Assembly: GCA_029747015.1 (NCBI GenBank)
Contig: JAKOGI010001181.1
Location: 124,001 to 188,000, forward strand
Source of the DNA: Carnegiea gigantea
Lineage: Eukaryota > Streptophyta > Magnoliopsida > Caryophyllales > Cactaceae
Direction of reading: 5' to 3'
DNA length: 64,000 nt
Positions within the stretch are counted from its first letter, which is position 1, and each line of letters begins with the position of its first letter. The notes under the pieces were generated by a model. That model saw only the letters and a program-made list of their open reading frames with translations. It had not been told where the DNA came from and did not search any database. The position numbers and the translations under genes are program-made. Below, piece after piece: positions 1-11,966 of the stretch.

Positions 1-1260
1 GGTGAAAATCGGACACCACAATTCACCCCCCTCTTGTGGTCGTGTACTCTTAGAATTCAACAGCATATAACATTTTTCTCCAAAAGAAGGAACTCTAGAA
101 GGACCCCACAAATCAAAATGAATATAATCAAGGGCACCTTTAGTATGCTGTGTGGCTGCAGAAAAACTAACCTTCTTTTTTTTTTCCAAACACACAATGA
201 TCACAGAAATCAAGTTTATCCATGCCTTCACTGCCTAGTAGGCCTCACTTGCTTAGAATTATCATTCCCTTCTCACTCATGTGGCCTAAGCAAGCATGCC
301 ACAAATGGGGCATGGTCTTCGATAAATGAGGTGGTAGTGACTGCAGTAGAATCTGTCACTGTAGACCCTTGGAGAATGTAAAACTTTCCCATCTTTCTCC
401 TTTTATGAGAACCAGGGCACTCTTGGAGATCTTCAAAACTCCATGCACCAATTGGATTTAATGGTACCAAATGAGATGATTACACTTCACATCAGGAATG
501 TGACGAATTTTAGAAAGAGTCCTCACTATGCCATCGTGAGTCTTGATTCGAACAGTGCCAATGCCAACAACATTGCATTGGGCATCATTGCCCATGAGTA
601 CAACACTAGCACCTAGTGCCTCATATGTAGAAAACCAGTCCCTGTGGGGACACATATAGTAGGTGCAGCCTGAATCAAGAACCCACTCAGTAGCACCTTG
701 ATTATCTGTGGTAGTGACAAGTATAACATGATCATCTGACCCTGAGTCTACAACTGAAGCTTCTACAAGCTGATTATTCTTCTCTTCTTTTGCCTTTTTA
801 TTCTTCAGTTTGTAGCATTCAGCTGCTAAATGTCTTAGCTTTCTGCAGTATTTATAGAGCTTATTGGATTTACATCCCCTGGACTTTGACATGGTATTTC
901 TCCTATTTGTGCCCTCTTTTTCAGATGTTCTCTCTCTCATTGACAAGCCTTTAGCTTTGTCATCAGAACGTATTTCAAGATTAAATTTTTCTTTTGACAA
1001 CAAGTTAGACTTTCAAGATCAATAATAATAGAATTGAACTCGTCAAGATGATTTTGAATAGGAGTACATTCAGCCATGGAGAATATGTACAGATGTTCCT
1101 TTAGACGAATCTTATTTGCTACGATTTTGGTCATGTATAGGGACTTTGACTTGAGCCAAAAAGCTGCCATGGTAGTTGTATGCATGACTTCACGGAGAAT
1201 ATGAGTTGCTAAGCACAGTTGAATCGTACAGAGAGCCTTTTGATCGAGCTCCTCCCATTG
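1..1260 (-). pseudogene. Copia-A gag C-terminal half, protease and GAG-pre-integrase relic
   Basis: Three minus-strand open segments follow each other in copia order. 937-1260 holds the UBN2-type gag core (LYMTK and HLDEFN motifs are readable). 458-1003 holds a degenerate zinc knuckle (YCRKLRHLAAECYKL; one Cys position and the Gly are lost) and then the retropepsin motif WVLDSGCTYYM, in which the catalytic Asp is kept. 230-470 holds the pre-integrase segment (LQGSTVTDS, then CLGHMSEKGM) and a Cys pair near 180-215 that leads towards integrase. The segments are in different frames or separated by stops, so no complete polyprotein can be made. Assignment rests on motif order and spacing and is firm for copia; the lineage is not resolved. 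Confidence 0.8.
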
Positions 1261-1265
1261 TTCTT

Positions 1266-2492
1266 TGAGCGAGACTAACTACTAACACCGCAAGCGCACG
1301 GGTAGCCGTAGTATAGATAAAGATATCGTTCCTCAGGGACTAATGTAACCGTAAGAATGTACTAAGTAAAATTCTAATTCAAAGGGGTCGATATAAAAAA
1401 CTCCAAATTCACTATTCTGAATCAATCAAAGAGAAAATATGTCTAGGAATTTGTACTTATGAAAGAGTATTGGATCAAAATGAATAACATGTGCTTTTCT
1501 ATAATCGGCTAATCTCGAGAAATTGTAATCTATCCACAAATTTGATCTATTCTTTCGAAATCAATCAAATTTGCCTTAATTCAAGTTTAATATCTTCGAT
1601 TACTCGCTAGTCCTCTTAACATACAAATCTCACTTTTGAGATGATGTTATATCAGGTCTAATCAAGCAGTCCAACAACCAAATATCACATTTGAGTTTTT
1701 CATTCGTTTGTTTCAAGTGAGCAAGTAAACTTTGGCCAAAAAAATCCACTCACAATATACCAAACACTTGATAAATGAAATCAAACCAATCATAAAAATA
1801 AACACAATTCTATAAATTAAAATATGATCTAACAACACTTACAAAAACTACTAAATCCCTAGACAAAAAGAAAACTACTCAGATATGATTAAGAAATAAA
1901 CAAAACTAACTAACAATCCGGCGAAATTTGAGAGGGGCTTCAACCAAGAGTTTCAAACCGCCTCAAAAACCGAACACATACACTCACGATTTCTCACCAA
2001 AACTAAAAATCAAACTAGAGAACAACCAAATTTGAGAAAGAAAGAAAACTAAACTAAACTCTAATCTAAGCTTTTGTGTGCAAGAAATGCTCAAGGGATG
2101 CTCTCTACTGCTGCAGAACAAGGCTATTTATAAGAGAGCTCGCTTGATCTTAGGCACACAGCTGAAAGAGGACGAAGTGGCAGCAGTTATAGGCTCACCA
2201 CGGCCCATGGGGTACACCACGGTCCAGCCTTGGCCTGGGCTGCAATCGAATTTCTACTCCTTTCTTGCTCCACGGGCATAACAACTCATAGGTGTCTGTG
2301 TAGGAGGTCAAAATACATCTATTTATGGTCAAATGCTGGGTAAAGAGACTTAAAATCTTCCAAATCACATCAAACAACTATACCCAATCATAAATCGAGA
2401 ATAGGACTGTAAATAATAACAATAAGCACATAATTCTCCTACAAATTGGCACAAAATAGCCTTAAAATGATGCACACATTAAGCACTTATCA
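1266..2492 (-). repeat. Athila 3' LTR
   Basis: 1227 bp, matching 7489-8782 over its length. It begins near GAGACTAACTACTAACACCG and ends AAGCACTTATCA on the plus strand. It lacks short segments present in the other LTR, for example near 1336 and 1577. Confidence 0.9.
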
Positions 2493-5065
2493 AACTTTCT
2501 CATGCTTAAATTGTTGCTTGTCCTCAAGCAATATGCTAAAAAAACCTAAAAATTTACACAACCTCCTTAGGATAGACATAGGTGACATTCAAATGACAAA
2601 GCTAATCTAAAGGTTGCCCAAAAAGATGCAAAAATCATTAATAAACAGATTAATGAATGAAATTTTTGAAAACCTTTTAATAGAACACCATGTCAAACTT
2701 AAATCAATCTCCCCCAAATCGTCAAATACAATCATTGCAGCCTATGAAACAAGTAAGGCTAGTAAGGCCGGTAGAACCTCACTATAGTTATGTGGCTCTC
2801 ATCACTCATGTGTTTAATAATAATGAAGGTTCTCTTAATTCTCATTCCTTATACTCAAATCTACCATAAGCTTGACAAGATTCTCAAATCCACCATCACT
2901 AAAATGCAAACACACTAGACAATCATGAAAACTTTTATAGGGATGTAACGGGGCTATGGGTAAAGATAAGATGGGAACAAACATTCTGGAAATGAGGAGC
3001 TAGAAGTCAAAGATTAAGAGCTAAACAATTCCAATGCATCATACTACATCCTCCTTAAACCATATCAATTCATCAACAAAGTAAATCCTAAGTTGAAGAG
3101 AGAAAGAGCCGAAAATCACAAATAACTTACAATTCCACCAAGGCTAACACTTTCTTTCAATTCTTTTTTTCCTCTTTTGTTTGTTTTTTCCCCCTCTATT
3201 GCTTCACTTTTTTTTCATTTTTGCTTTTTTCTTTGTCTTTCTTTTTTTTCTTTTTCTTAAAGGATAGCCAAGAGGAGATCCATGAAGAACTTTAAATTTC
3301 AACTCTTGTCTAAACTTTGTATAATAAAACAAGGGATTTATCAAAATCTCATATCCCTGCACCAAATAGCCAAACTTCACTAAAAGATAACAATCCACCT
3401 TACTAACGCCTTATGATGCATAAACATGAAACACTCCTCTAGCCTTGGCTTAAAGATAAGACTGGCTGTGGGCTCTAATAGGAGGTTTAAATCCAGAAAA
3501 ATGGATATAGGCTCAAAGGGGCTAGCAAAGGATACAATATGCAACAAAGGTGGCTATTTGGCTGTGGGTTTTCACAAATCAAAGAAAAATTACCTCAATC
3601 ATATTGTCTAAATGCATATGCGAAATGTGATCTTGAATGAGAATCAAAGCAAGTTCTAGAGAAATGACGTCAAGGAAGAGTCACACATGAAAGAAAATAT
3701 GAGACTAAAAATGATAAATAGCCTCTAAAAGCTCAAAATCTCACAAGATATCTGCCAAGATCAAAACCAGCTCACTAATAAATACATGCCAAAAATCATC
3801 TAAAGACTCATGGGGTAAATCAACTCGCATCCAACATGTGGTCAAAACATGGAGATCATTTTGAAAACTCATTTGCAAACATTTTATGCACAATTCGGGC
3901 AAATCAAAGGATTAATCTAAACCATAGAAGTCTACCAAATCTATAAACATCATCATTAGAAGATTTTTTTTTCCCTTTTTTATATTTTTTAATTTTTTTA
4001 TGCATGCTCCTACAAAGAATGCAAACTAAAAATGCAAAGAAATTAATAAAAGAAATAAACTAAAATGTAACCTAGAATAAAAGGAAAACTAAATGCACTA
4101 CTAAACAAAACTAAATCCGAAAATCAAAAACTACAAAAACTACCACTAAAAACATGTACAAAGCACAATCACACCAAACAGAAAATAGGCATCAGACGCC
4201 AAATATAATGACTAGCTCCCCCATGGTTGAATCATACATTGCCCTCAATGTAGGCACAGAACAGAAAAGGGGAAGGGGAGAAGCACATAGCATTCAGAAA
4301 GAGGGTGGTAGTGGAGGATGGGGTGAGTTTGAAGAAAAAAAAGAAGAAAGAGAGGGAATTCATGGAGAAAGATGAAAGGTTAAGTGAAAGGGGATGATTT
4401 GGTGTGAAAAGGATTGAAAATGGTGAAAAAATGAGGAAGATTGAAGGTGTGAGGTATAGAGAGTTTAGAGAGAGAAAATGGAGGTAGAGAGAGAGAGAGA
4501 ACATGTTGAGAGGTTGAAGAAGAAGTGAGGGAGAGGAAAGAGCACTGTGGTCAAAAACCTAGACCGCATGTCGTAGCAGGACACTACGGTCCGTGGCCTT
4601 CACCACGGGCCAATCGTGGTGTCTGCTGGTCCCCGATTTTTTTTATTTTTTTGGGTTGGCACCCCACGGCCGTATTTCTTGGGGTACTGACCGTGGTGCC
4701 AACATTTTATTCATATTTTTATTTTTTTATGTTTTTTTTCTTTTTTCATATTTTCTGTTTTCTCTCTTTTTTTCTCAAATTACAAATTACAAAAATAGTA
4801 AAACTAAAAGCTCAAAGAAAGAAATAAAAAGAGAAAGAAAAAAGGACTTGGGTTGCCTCCCAAGAAGCACTATTTTAAGGTCAAGACCTTGACCCTTGTT
4901 TTATGCTTGGTCCGGATCAAATAGTGTATGGACATTGGCTTTGTCCCGGGCCACAAAATTAAATTTCTTCAGTTGAAGGTACCATCTTAAAATCTTTGAC
5001 TGCAGGTCCTTCGTCTTCATAACTTGGTGCCATAATGGATAATCTGCATACAAAATAAATCGCTC
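2493..5065 (-). other. Athila 3' non-coding interior with purine-rich block
   Basis: No protein domain is visible. The part next to the 3' LTR (near 2510-2530) reads GCTTGAGGACAAGCAA on the minus strand, a motif common near the 3' ends of plant gypsy elements. 4253-4545 is strongly purine-biased on the plus strand, and 3155-3260 is T-rich. 4555-4725 repeats short ACGGTCCGTGG-like words that are also seen in the LTRs (near 2195 and 8485). Confidence 0.6.
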
Positions 5066-5416
5066 TTATGGCCCATCAGACGGGCTACCATCAACTTGCT
5101 CAACCCCTACATCAAAATCTGCATCAAAATCGTCCATCAGGGGCATAGAGAGAACAGTTTGTGCAAACTTGCAATAATCACTCATGCAAGCCCTATTAGG
5201 AATAGGGGCCTCAACCTCACGCTTGTTAGGTAGCACAGGAGCAGCAAACTCTATCTTAACATACCCTTGGTCGGGGTCCTCATAAGAAATATACTCAGAA
5301 TCAGAAAGATTTTCACAATTTAAGACATCCTCCATATCAATCTCAGGGGAAAGGGGTAATGCATCCAATATAGAAGAATGAGGAGAAGCTCCATCCTTCT
5401 TTCTATGACTAAACAT
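5066..5416 (-). pseudogene. Open segment after Athila protease, unknown function
   Basis: 116 codons on the minus strand, acidic, no motif I recognise. It lies where autonomous Athila elements have the protease-to-polymerase linker and is best read as its remnant. Further along (about 4850-4990) the text includes ARDKANVHT and GRQPKS, which resemble the conserved 3' part of many plant gypsy elements. Confidence 0.45.
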
Positions 5417-5434
5417 AGCAAAGCATCATTTTAC

Positions 5435-5850
5435 CTCAAAAGATACATGACCTTCCCTTATATCAATGTGGCCACCAACTGTCACCAAAATGGGCCGACC
5501 TAGGATAATTTAAGCATCGTCGATTTCGGGCATATCAACTATAATGAAGTCCTCCAACACCAAAATGTCTCCTATATTGACTGACACATTAGGTTGTGTC
5601 ACAAAACCATCAGCGAACTGTAGTGAACAAGGTGCCGCTACTAATGGTCCTAAGTGAAGCTCATGAAACAAAGAATAGGGTATTATGCTAACACTAGCAC
5701 CTAGATCACATAGACATCTCTCAATTTCTACCTTTCCTATAATACATGGGATAGAAAAACTACCTGGGTTAGGGAGCTTAAGGGAAAAAATGGTGGGGAT
5801 CTCAACAGTATCATTCTCTTTGAATGTGGCAGTCTTGCCATCATTATTTC
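5435..5850 (-). pseudogene. Athila retropepsin-like protease relic
   Basis: A minus-strand frame different from the gag frame reads an Athila-type aspartic protease: a GKVEIERCLCDLGASVSI segment with the catalytic Asp (D-L-G-A in place of D-T/S-G), then an IILGRPIL motif, the usual flap-distal ILGRPFL of this lineage. A TAA interrupts just before IILGRP. Coding beyond the protease fades out and no polymerase follows. Confidence 0.75.
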
Positions 5851-5889
5851 TCTCCTTATTTCTAGCATGATTATTTCCCTACCCTCTTC

Positions 5890-7217
5890 CATTGGTGTAT
5901 CTTCAGAGTTAGTTAAGTCCTATTCTTCTTCCTTCATGGTAACATAGTTACAGTGCTCACGAGGATTGGATTCGGGTTTGCTAGGAAGTCTGTCTGGGGG
6001 CATAGATGAGAAAGTAGTTTTTGGACAATTTGGGCTTCTAACATCCTATTGTGAGTTGTAAGCACATCAACATTTGAGGCTAATTGCTTGATATACTCAT
6101 CCTATTTTTGTTATGCCATAAGCATACTTTCCATCATCGCTTCTAAATTAGACTTTTGGGACATTTGAGAAGGGAATGGGGGTCTTTAAAAATCAGGGGG
6201 TAATCTAGCATTCATAGGGGGCATATTTAATGGGTTTGGATTAGATCTATAGGAGAAATTTGAATAATTCTTCCAACCCAGATTATATGTATTAGTGTAA
6301 GGCTCATTGGTTAGTCTTAGGTTGAAATTTTGAACATGATTAATTTCATTAGGGTCTTGGGAAAAAGGACTTCCAACTTAACAGTTCAAAGTCACATGCT
6401 CAACAGAACCACAAATTTCACAAGGGGAAGGGACACTAGAATTCACAACAGTAACATTCATGCGGTCCAATCTTTGAGTCATGGTGTCTACTTTAGCAGA
6501 AAGTAAAGTAAGTGCATCAACTTCAAGCTTACCTCTAACCCATTTGGGTTGGCCTCATTCAGTGGACCATTGAAAGTTGTTTAGTGCCATCTCCTCAATT
6601 AGATTATGGGCTTCATCCTCAGTCTTGCTCATCAGAGTTTCTCCTACCGCCGCATCAATAGTGGACCTTACAAACTGGGTCACACCATTATAAAAGGCTT
6701 GGATAATCATTCGGCGCTGAAGACCATGATGGAGGCACAAATGCAGCAGATCTTTAAAACGCTCCCAGGCTTCGTAGAGTGTCTCATTATCTTCTTGTAT
6801 AAAGTTGGTGATCTGATTCCTTAGGCTTGCTGTTTTGCTTGGAGGGAAAAACTTGTTGAGGAATACTTTTCTCAACTCATCCCAGGTGGTAATGCATCCA
6901 GATGGCAAGGAGTGTAACCAAGCCCTTACCTTATCCCTCAATGAGAAAGGAAATAAGCGCAGATGAATCGCATCACTGGAGACTCCATTGAGCTTTAATA
7001 TGTGGCACACCTTTAAAAAAATCGAGAGGTGTAGATTCGGATCTTCCAAAGGAGTTTTGCCGAACTGGGATTGCTGCACCATCGAAATGAGTGTTGGTTT
7101 GAGCTTCAAATTATAGACATCTACAGCAGCATGAGCGATGCTTGGGGCGATCCCTTGGACGCCAGGGATAACGAAATCTCGAAGAATCCTCCTTTGTTCA
7201 CCTCCTCCTCATGCCAT
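5890..7217 (-). pseudogene. Athila gag (Retrotrans_gag domain and zinc knuckle), decayed
   Basis: The ancestral start appears to be the ATG at 7215-7217, followed after one codon by a TGA (7209-7211) where family members have an Arg codon; the frame then stays open from 7206 to 6558. This part carries the gypsy gag core (EDPNLHLSIFL, LFPFSLRDKVRAWLHSLP, FFPPSKTASLRNQI, YEAWERFKDL). After a second TGA at 6555-6557 the same frame continues to a CX2CX4HX4C zinc knuckle (CEICGSVEHVTLNC) near 6385-6440 and an Asn/Pro-rich tail, with further stops. Gag would assemble the virus-like particle. Most stops look like CGA-to-TGA or CAA-to-TAA changes. Assignment to Athila is by recognised motif wording and the tRNA-Asp primer. 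Confidence 0.85.
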
Positions 7218-7464
7218 ATTTGAATTTCTTCTTACCTCGTGCCTTTGTACTTCAATCCTTTGCTTTTTCCCCTTAAGTGAAAACTCCTCTTAATCTCAGG
7301 ATCGGGTTCGTACAAGATCGGACTTCGCATATACTAGGAAAAATTCCTACAAGCACTTTCACCAACACTACTGGCGCAGTTAAACAAGAAAAGAAAATAA
7401 AAAATAAACGACAATAAAATAATTAGTCACTTTCGCAAGACTATCTCAATAGTTAACAATTTAG

Positions 7465-7482
7465 TCCCCGATAATGGCACCA
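7465..7482 (-). promoter_or_regulatory. Athila primer-binding site (tRNA-Asp type)
   Basis: On the minus strand it reads TGGTGCCATTATCGGGGA, 18 bases that resemble the complement of the plant tRNA-Asp 3' end with a few mismatches. Athila elements are known to use this primer. It lies 6 bases inside the 5' LTR. Confidence 0.75.
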
Positions 7483-7488
7483 AAAACT

Positions 7489-8782
7489 TGATCGAGACTA
7501 ACTACTAACACCGCAAGTGCACGGGTAGTCGTAGTATAGATAAAAATATCGTTCCTCAGGGACTAATGTAACTTACTGAGTCTTGTCTGTCGGAATGTGC
7601 TAAGTAAAATTATAATTCAAAGGGATCGATATAATAACTTCTAATCCACTATTCTGAATCAGTCAAAGAGAAAATATATCTAGGAATTCGTAGTTATGAA
7701 AGAGTATTGGATCAAAGTGAATAACATATACTTTTCCCTAATTGGTTAATCTCGAAGAATTGTAATCTATCCAGAAATTTGATCTATTCTTTCGAAATCA
7801 ATCAAATTTGCCTAAACTAAGCAAAAGTCATTCTTCCAAACTAATTTACCTCAATTCAAGTTTAATATCTTCGATTACTCGCTAGTCATCCTAACATACA
7901 AATCTATCATTCGAGACGACATTATGTCAGGTCTAATCAAGCAGTCCAATAACCAAATGTCACATTTCACCTTTTCATTCATTTGTTTCAAGTAAGCAAG
8001 CAAACTTTGGCTAAAAATCTACTCACAACATATCAAACACTTGATAAACGAAATCAAACCAATCATGAAAATAAGTACAATTCTATAAATTAAAACATGA
8101 TCCAACAACACTTACAAAAACTACTAAATCCCTAGATAGAAATAAAACTATTCAGACATGATTAAGAAATAAACAAAACTAACCAACAATCCGGCGAAAT
8201 ATAAGAAAAAGGTTTGACTGAGATGGCCTTCAACTAAGGGCTTTAAACCGCCTCAAAAACCAAACACATACACTCAAGATTTCTCACCAAAACTAAAAAT
8301 CAAACTAGAAAACAACAAAATTTGCGAAAGAAAGAAAATTAAACTAAACTCTAATCTAAGCTTTTGTGTGCAAGAAAAGCTCAAGGGATGCTCTCTACTG
8401 CTACAAAACGAGGCTATTTATAGGAGAGCTCACTTGATTTCAGCCACACAGCCGAAGAAAGACGAAGAGGTAGTAGTTATAGGCTCACCACGGTCCGTGG
8501 GGTGCACCATGATCCGACCATGGTCTGGGCTGGAATCCGATTTCTGCTCTTTTCTTGCTCCATGGGCATAGCAACTCATGGGTGTCCCTGGAAGAGGTCA
8601 AAATACATCTATTTATGATCAAATGCTGGGTAAAAAGACTTAAAATCTTGCAAATCACATCAAACAATTATACCCAAGCATAAATCAAGAATAGGAGTGC
8701 AAATAATAATAATAAGCACATAATTCTCTAAAAAATTAACACAAAATACCCTTAAAATGATGTAGACATTAAGCACTTATCA
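7489..8782 (-). repeat. Athila 5' LTR
   Basis: 1294 bp. On the minus strand it starts TGATAAGTGCTTAATG and ends GTCTCGATCA, two bases from the primer-binding site. The small plus-strand open frames in both LTRs (near 2078-2281 and 8368-8571) are chance readings of repeat DNA. Confidence 0.9.
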
Positions 8783-8787
8783 TTCTT

Positions 8788-8935
8788 CTATCATGGTTGA
8801 AGGTATCTTCGTTTTTCCAGTGATAGCCTTCCTTAACCCATTCTAGGTAAAAACTACCATCATTTGGATCTTCCAAAAGTTCAAACTCATCTTTCCATCG
8901 AATTTGGGTATATTGTACTTTTTGATAATGTCATC
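8788..8935 (-). pseudogene. Copia-A gag N-terminal fragment, beyond the Athila insertion
   Basis: This short minus-strand stretch, between the Athila target-site copy (8783-8787) and the primer-binding site, is the start of the interrupted gag. Joined across the insertion it reads into EEQWEELDQKALCTIQLCLA and then the gag core left of 1260, a pattern typical of copia gag proteins. The start codon was not fixed. Confidence 0.7.
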
Positions 8936-8941
8936 CTATAA

Positions 8942-8958
8942 CCAATACTCTGATACCA
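8942..8958 (-). promoter_or_regulatory. Copia-A primer-binding site (initiator tRNA-Met)
   Basis: On the minus strand this reads TGGTATCAGAGTATTGG, two bases from the LTR end; the first 11 bases match the complement of the plant initiator tRNA-Met 3' end, the usual copia primer. Confidence 0.85.
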
Positions 8959-8960
8959 CT

Positions 8961-9887
8961 TGTTAGGATCGTATAGGAATAGGATGAAAATAACAAAGAA
9001 TCACAAAATACGGTAATAAAGAACAAACACAAATCAACTCCTAGATTTACATGAAAAACCCAATGTGGGAAAAACCACGGATGACGATGAGCAAAATTCA
9101 TTATAGAGATAGGAGAGCACAGAATTGATCTTAGAGCAATGTGCTTTACAGAGAGATCAATTAGTGATTATAATTTAGTCTAGAACACTCTCTCACAAGG
9201 CTAGAATAGCGGAACAAGAAAGCTCAACAATTGTGTTTATCTATTGCTGTGTGTTGATGATGGTTATGAAGGCTCACGGCGTACCCTTTATAAAGGGATC
9301 AAGCAGACATGTACGAAGAAACCCTAGCCGTCATGATATTTAGGAAACCCTAACCATCATGATATTTGGGCCACAAGCCCAACTTGGTTTAAACTATTGG
9401 AGATTGTTGAAGATGTATAAAAGATAGGAGTTGTACGAATGGATGTCTTGTAGTACTCAATACTTGGTTTCTTTTTTGTTTGTTTACAAATGAAATCTCC
9501 TTAAACATATTTATAATAATCCACTTCCTCAATGAATGGTAGAGATTAATTTGATCATGTGGCTATTATTAAACTTCCACAACCTTTCATCTTAATATCG
9601 TCCAAAATATCTAGATATTATATTACATATCTAAGATATTCTTAAGGAAGTATCTAGATATTCCTAGATATTTTACAAGGGCAGATATTATGAATCCTTT
9701 TAGAGAATGTTTCTAGGAAGTTATGGAAGGGTCTAAAAGACTCTAGAGTAGTCCGTAAACTTCTACTACTATTGGGATGGTCTAAAAATATTCTGAAGGT
9801 TCCATGATAATCTAGAAGATGCCGAAATATTTTAAAAAATTCAAGAACCTTAACATCAAGATGTTTCTATATTATTAGTTTCTAACA
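8961..9887 (-). repeat. Copia-A 5' LTR
   Basis: 927 bp with TGTTAG...CTAACA ends next to the primer-binding site. The far side continues with CTCCC (9888-9892), the expected target-site copy, whose partner is outside the window. No second LTR copy is present for comparison. Confidence 0.8.
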
Positions 9888-11083
9888 CTCCCCATTAATC
9901 TAGAAATATCTTGAACTCTGAATCTGTATTGCTCTTGTAGATCGTGACCTTAAGTTCTTGACAGTGTCTTGAATTGTTGTTGCTCTGTGTTGCAGCATAC
10001 CATATCTCTTGGGAATAACTATGTCCTTGAAGAATGTATGTGCATTGGATGACTTCTAATCTTGCCTCTTTTTCCTTCTTCTTGTGGTCTCGGTCATATT
10101 TATCTTGCTTTGCTTGATTTAATTTTGTTGGATCGAAAAGTTGCTCCATGTCTACCCATGCTTCTTTGATGGCATATTTTTTGATTCTTTTCTTGCTTGG
10201 GTTGAATTTGTTGAGGTGGAATGAGAAGATATTCTACATTAATTCATTCATCAACTTAAAATAGTACCTTTTTTGGAGATTTTGCCTCTAAGATTTTGAT
10301 TTCTAGTGTCTCCTAATTTGCATCTTCATGTATCATTATGCAACTTGTTTTTGGTTTGTTGAACTCTTCCTCAATTGCTGGAATGCCTGCTTCAACTGGG
10401 TGCAAATGCTTGAGATCACGTCCATAATTTTTTTCTTCAACCAAAGGAACTACCTTTTGTATATCCATAGAGAAATGTTGAATATCTTCTAGAAACGTTG
10501 GAGAGGCTACGAGCTAATTGATGACGTGAAGTGCTTCTTCATCCCGTGAAGGCCTTTCTTCTTGAATAAAAACTTGAATATTTTCTAAATTTTCAACATT
10601 TTATTATTTTTCAATACACATAGCCATTTCAATTGGCTCACTTGTTTCTTCTTGGCATGCCATGTTGGATACACTCATTCCTTGGGTGTTTTTACAAAGG
10701 GAGTCAAATACCTTTTCATTCTGAGTATTGGTCTTCCCCACATTGATTAATCACTTCCCTTTTGGGGGTACTTTCTGTAACTTCATGCACTCTATGTTTC
10801 AAATCTTCTGCTTCTACCCAGGGGATAGTCTACCATAATTCATCTTCTAATTTTCTATGTTTATACTTGGAACATATCTCCTCTAATTCTTCCCAAATTT
10901 CATGTGATGACTTAAAATGTCTAACTTGCTGATGAATCGATCTTCGCAAAATTTCATATATTTTGTTATACATTGCTTTTTTGTTTTCTCTGTCTTTTCG
11001 AAAAAATGTCTTTCACCATCAAGCATACTAAGCAGATTGCATGCTTTTATAAGTGCAAGTGTCTTGACTTTCCAAAACATTTA
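9888..11083 (-). pseudogene. Unrecognised coding relic
   Basis: The minus strand has protein-like text with few stops: open segments at 10883-11080 (FWKVKTLALIKACNLLSML, then a Lys/Glu-rich stretch) and 9895-10149, in different frames, with a Glu-rich readable stretch between. I recognise no family. It may be gag or another retroelement gene into whose vicinity Copia-A inserted. There is no start, no splice signal I trust, and no LTR pair. Confidence 0.35.
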
Positions 11084-11636
11084 GTTTTGAAAAGTTAACT
11101 TATCATCTTAATAAACAAAATTCAAATATGGCATTATTACTGATAATTCACCCCTTTATATCTCCCTGTAACTCCAGCTATACGAAATTTGAGTTTGTCA
11201 TGGGTCTCGTTAGATACGGTGAGGGCATTGCTCGCTTGGTACCTTGTTTACTTACGGTAGCATACATCACGAATTCGACTCACAATGCCACACTTTTCTC
11301 TTCTTTGAGGAAGTGAGAGGCAGAGAGTGGCTAGGCTTATGCTTCGGCTTCCTCCTCCCTTGGGCCTGTTGGTACACTGGATTCCCATGAGAGAAGGGCC
11401 CAATGGGTTGTCCACATTTACCATTGTAAAAAGGGGACCTCTTTAGATTACTTTGGGTAATTTTGCATTCCATTCAAAGTTTAGACGAATTTTATTTTTC
11501 GTCTTTGTTTAAATTTGTATATTGTTACTTTATTAAGTGCACTTTGGGATCAAAAAAATGATGAATTTTGCATTCAGTTATGGTTTAAATTGCCCCTTGT
11601 TTGAGTTTTTTTTTTTTTTTAACTGACAATTTAGTT
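11084..11636. other. Stretch without recognisable gene
   Basis: Two short open frames on opposite strands (about 11128-11316 and 11267-11473) overlap and show no known motif. The rest is AT-rich with a T-run near 11606-11621. I see nothing else. Confidence 0.5.
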
Positions 11637-11784
11637 AAGACTCCAAAAGATAGTCACGATTGAAATGAAAACTCAAAAAAAAAACATTTCAAATTAAAGA
11701 AAAACAAGTCAAGATTCCAAAAGATAGTCGCGATTGGAATGAAAACTCAAAAAAAAAATATTTCTAATTAAAACAAAACAAAAG
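11637..11784 (+). repeat. Two-copy direct repeat, 74-bp period
   Basis: A unit beginning AAGACTCCAAAAGATAGTC (11637) is repeated at 11711 (AAGATTCCAAAAGATAGTC). Both copies continue through GATTG-AATGAAAACTC and an A-run. A simple tandem duplication. Confidence 0.85.
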
Positions 11785-11966
11785 GTGAAATATGAAATTT
11801 TTTTTTCCCTAAAACAGAGTGGCAAATTTAATTAACAATGAGAACATTGGCATTAGCAACATTGAACGATGGTAAGTTGGTAACACCAATTGAAGATGGC
11901 GTATCCATGGTGTATCCCTTGAAAAAATTTTAAAAAAAAAAAAAAGGTCCGTGGCAGTGGGATTAT

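Larger units (their letters stand above)
1266..8782 (-). mobile_element. Athila-type Ty3/gypsy element with only Gag and protease (non-autonomous)
   Basis: Two long direct repeats (1266-2492 and 7489-8782), both TG...CA, enclose about 5 kb. The flanks are TTCTT at 1261-1265 and at 8783-8787, a perfect 5-bp target-site duplication. The minus-strand interior starts with a tRNA-Asp-type primer-binding site and a gag of the Athila class, then a retropepsin region. I found no reverse transcriptase, RNase H or integrase motif between 2493 and 5065, so the element probably relied on enzymes supplied in trans. It sits inside gag of Copia-A and is therefore younger. Its LTRs differ by many substitutions and by indels of about 20-40 bp, so it is not recent. 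Confidence 0.9.
1..9887 (-). mobile_element. Copia-A: Ty1/copia LTR retrotransposon, partial, interrupted by Athila
   Basis: Read on the minus strand this is a copia element: 5' LTR (8961-9887), initiator-Met primer-binding site, gag, zinc knuckle, protease and GAG-pre-integrase region, running off the left edge at the start of integrase. The gag frame is split by the Athila insertion at 1266-8782; removing it with one copy of the TTCTT duplication rejoins gag in a sensible reading, which confirms the nesting. The distal LTR lies outside the window. The coding part has stops and frame changes, so it is inactive. Whether copia homology reaches base 1 or stops near 60 is unclear. Confidence 0.85.

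Noticed and set aside
1..60. Border of another repeat at the left edge (minus strand CAAGAGGGGGGTGAATTG)
   Set aside because: The motif looks familiar from plant repeats, but the window edge leaves too little sequence to support an element.
2078..2377. Open frames repeated at 8368-8667
   Set aside because: They are the same positions in the two Athila LTRs and diverge freely; not coding.
3204..3611. Short frames in the Athila interior as reverse transcriptase remnants
   Set aside because: No YVDD/YIDD, DVKSAF or other polymerase motif could be read in any frame.
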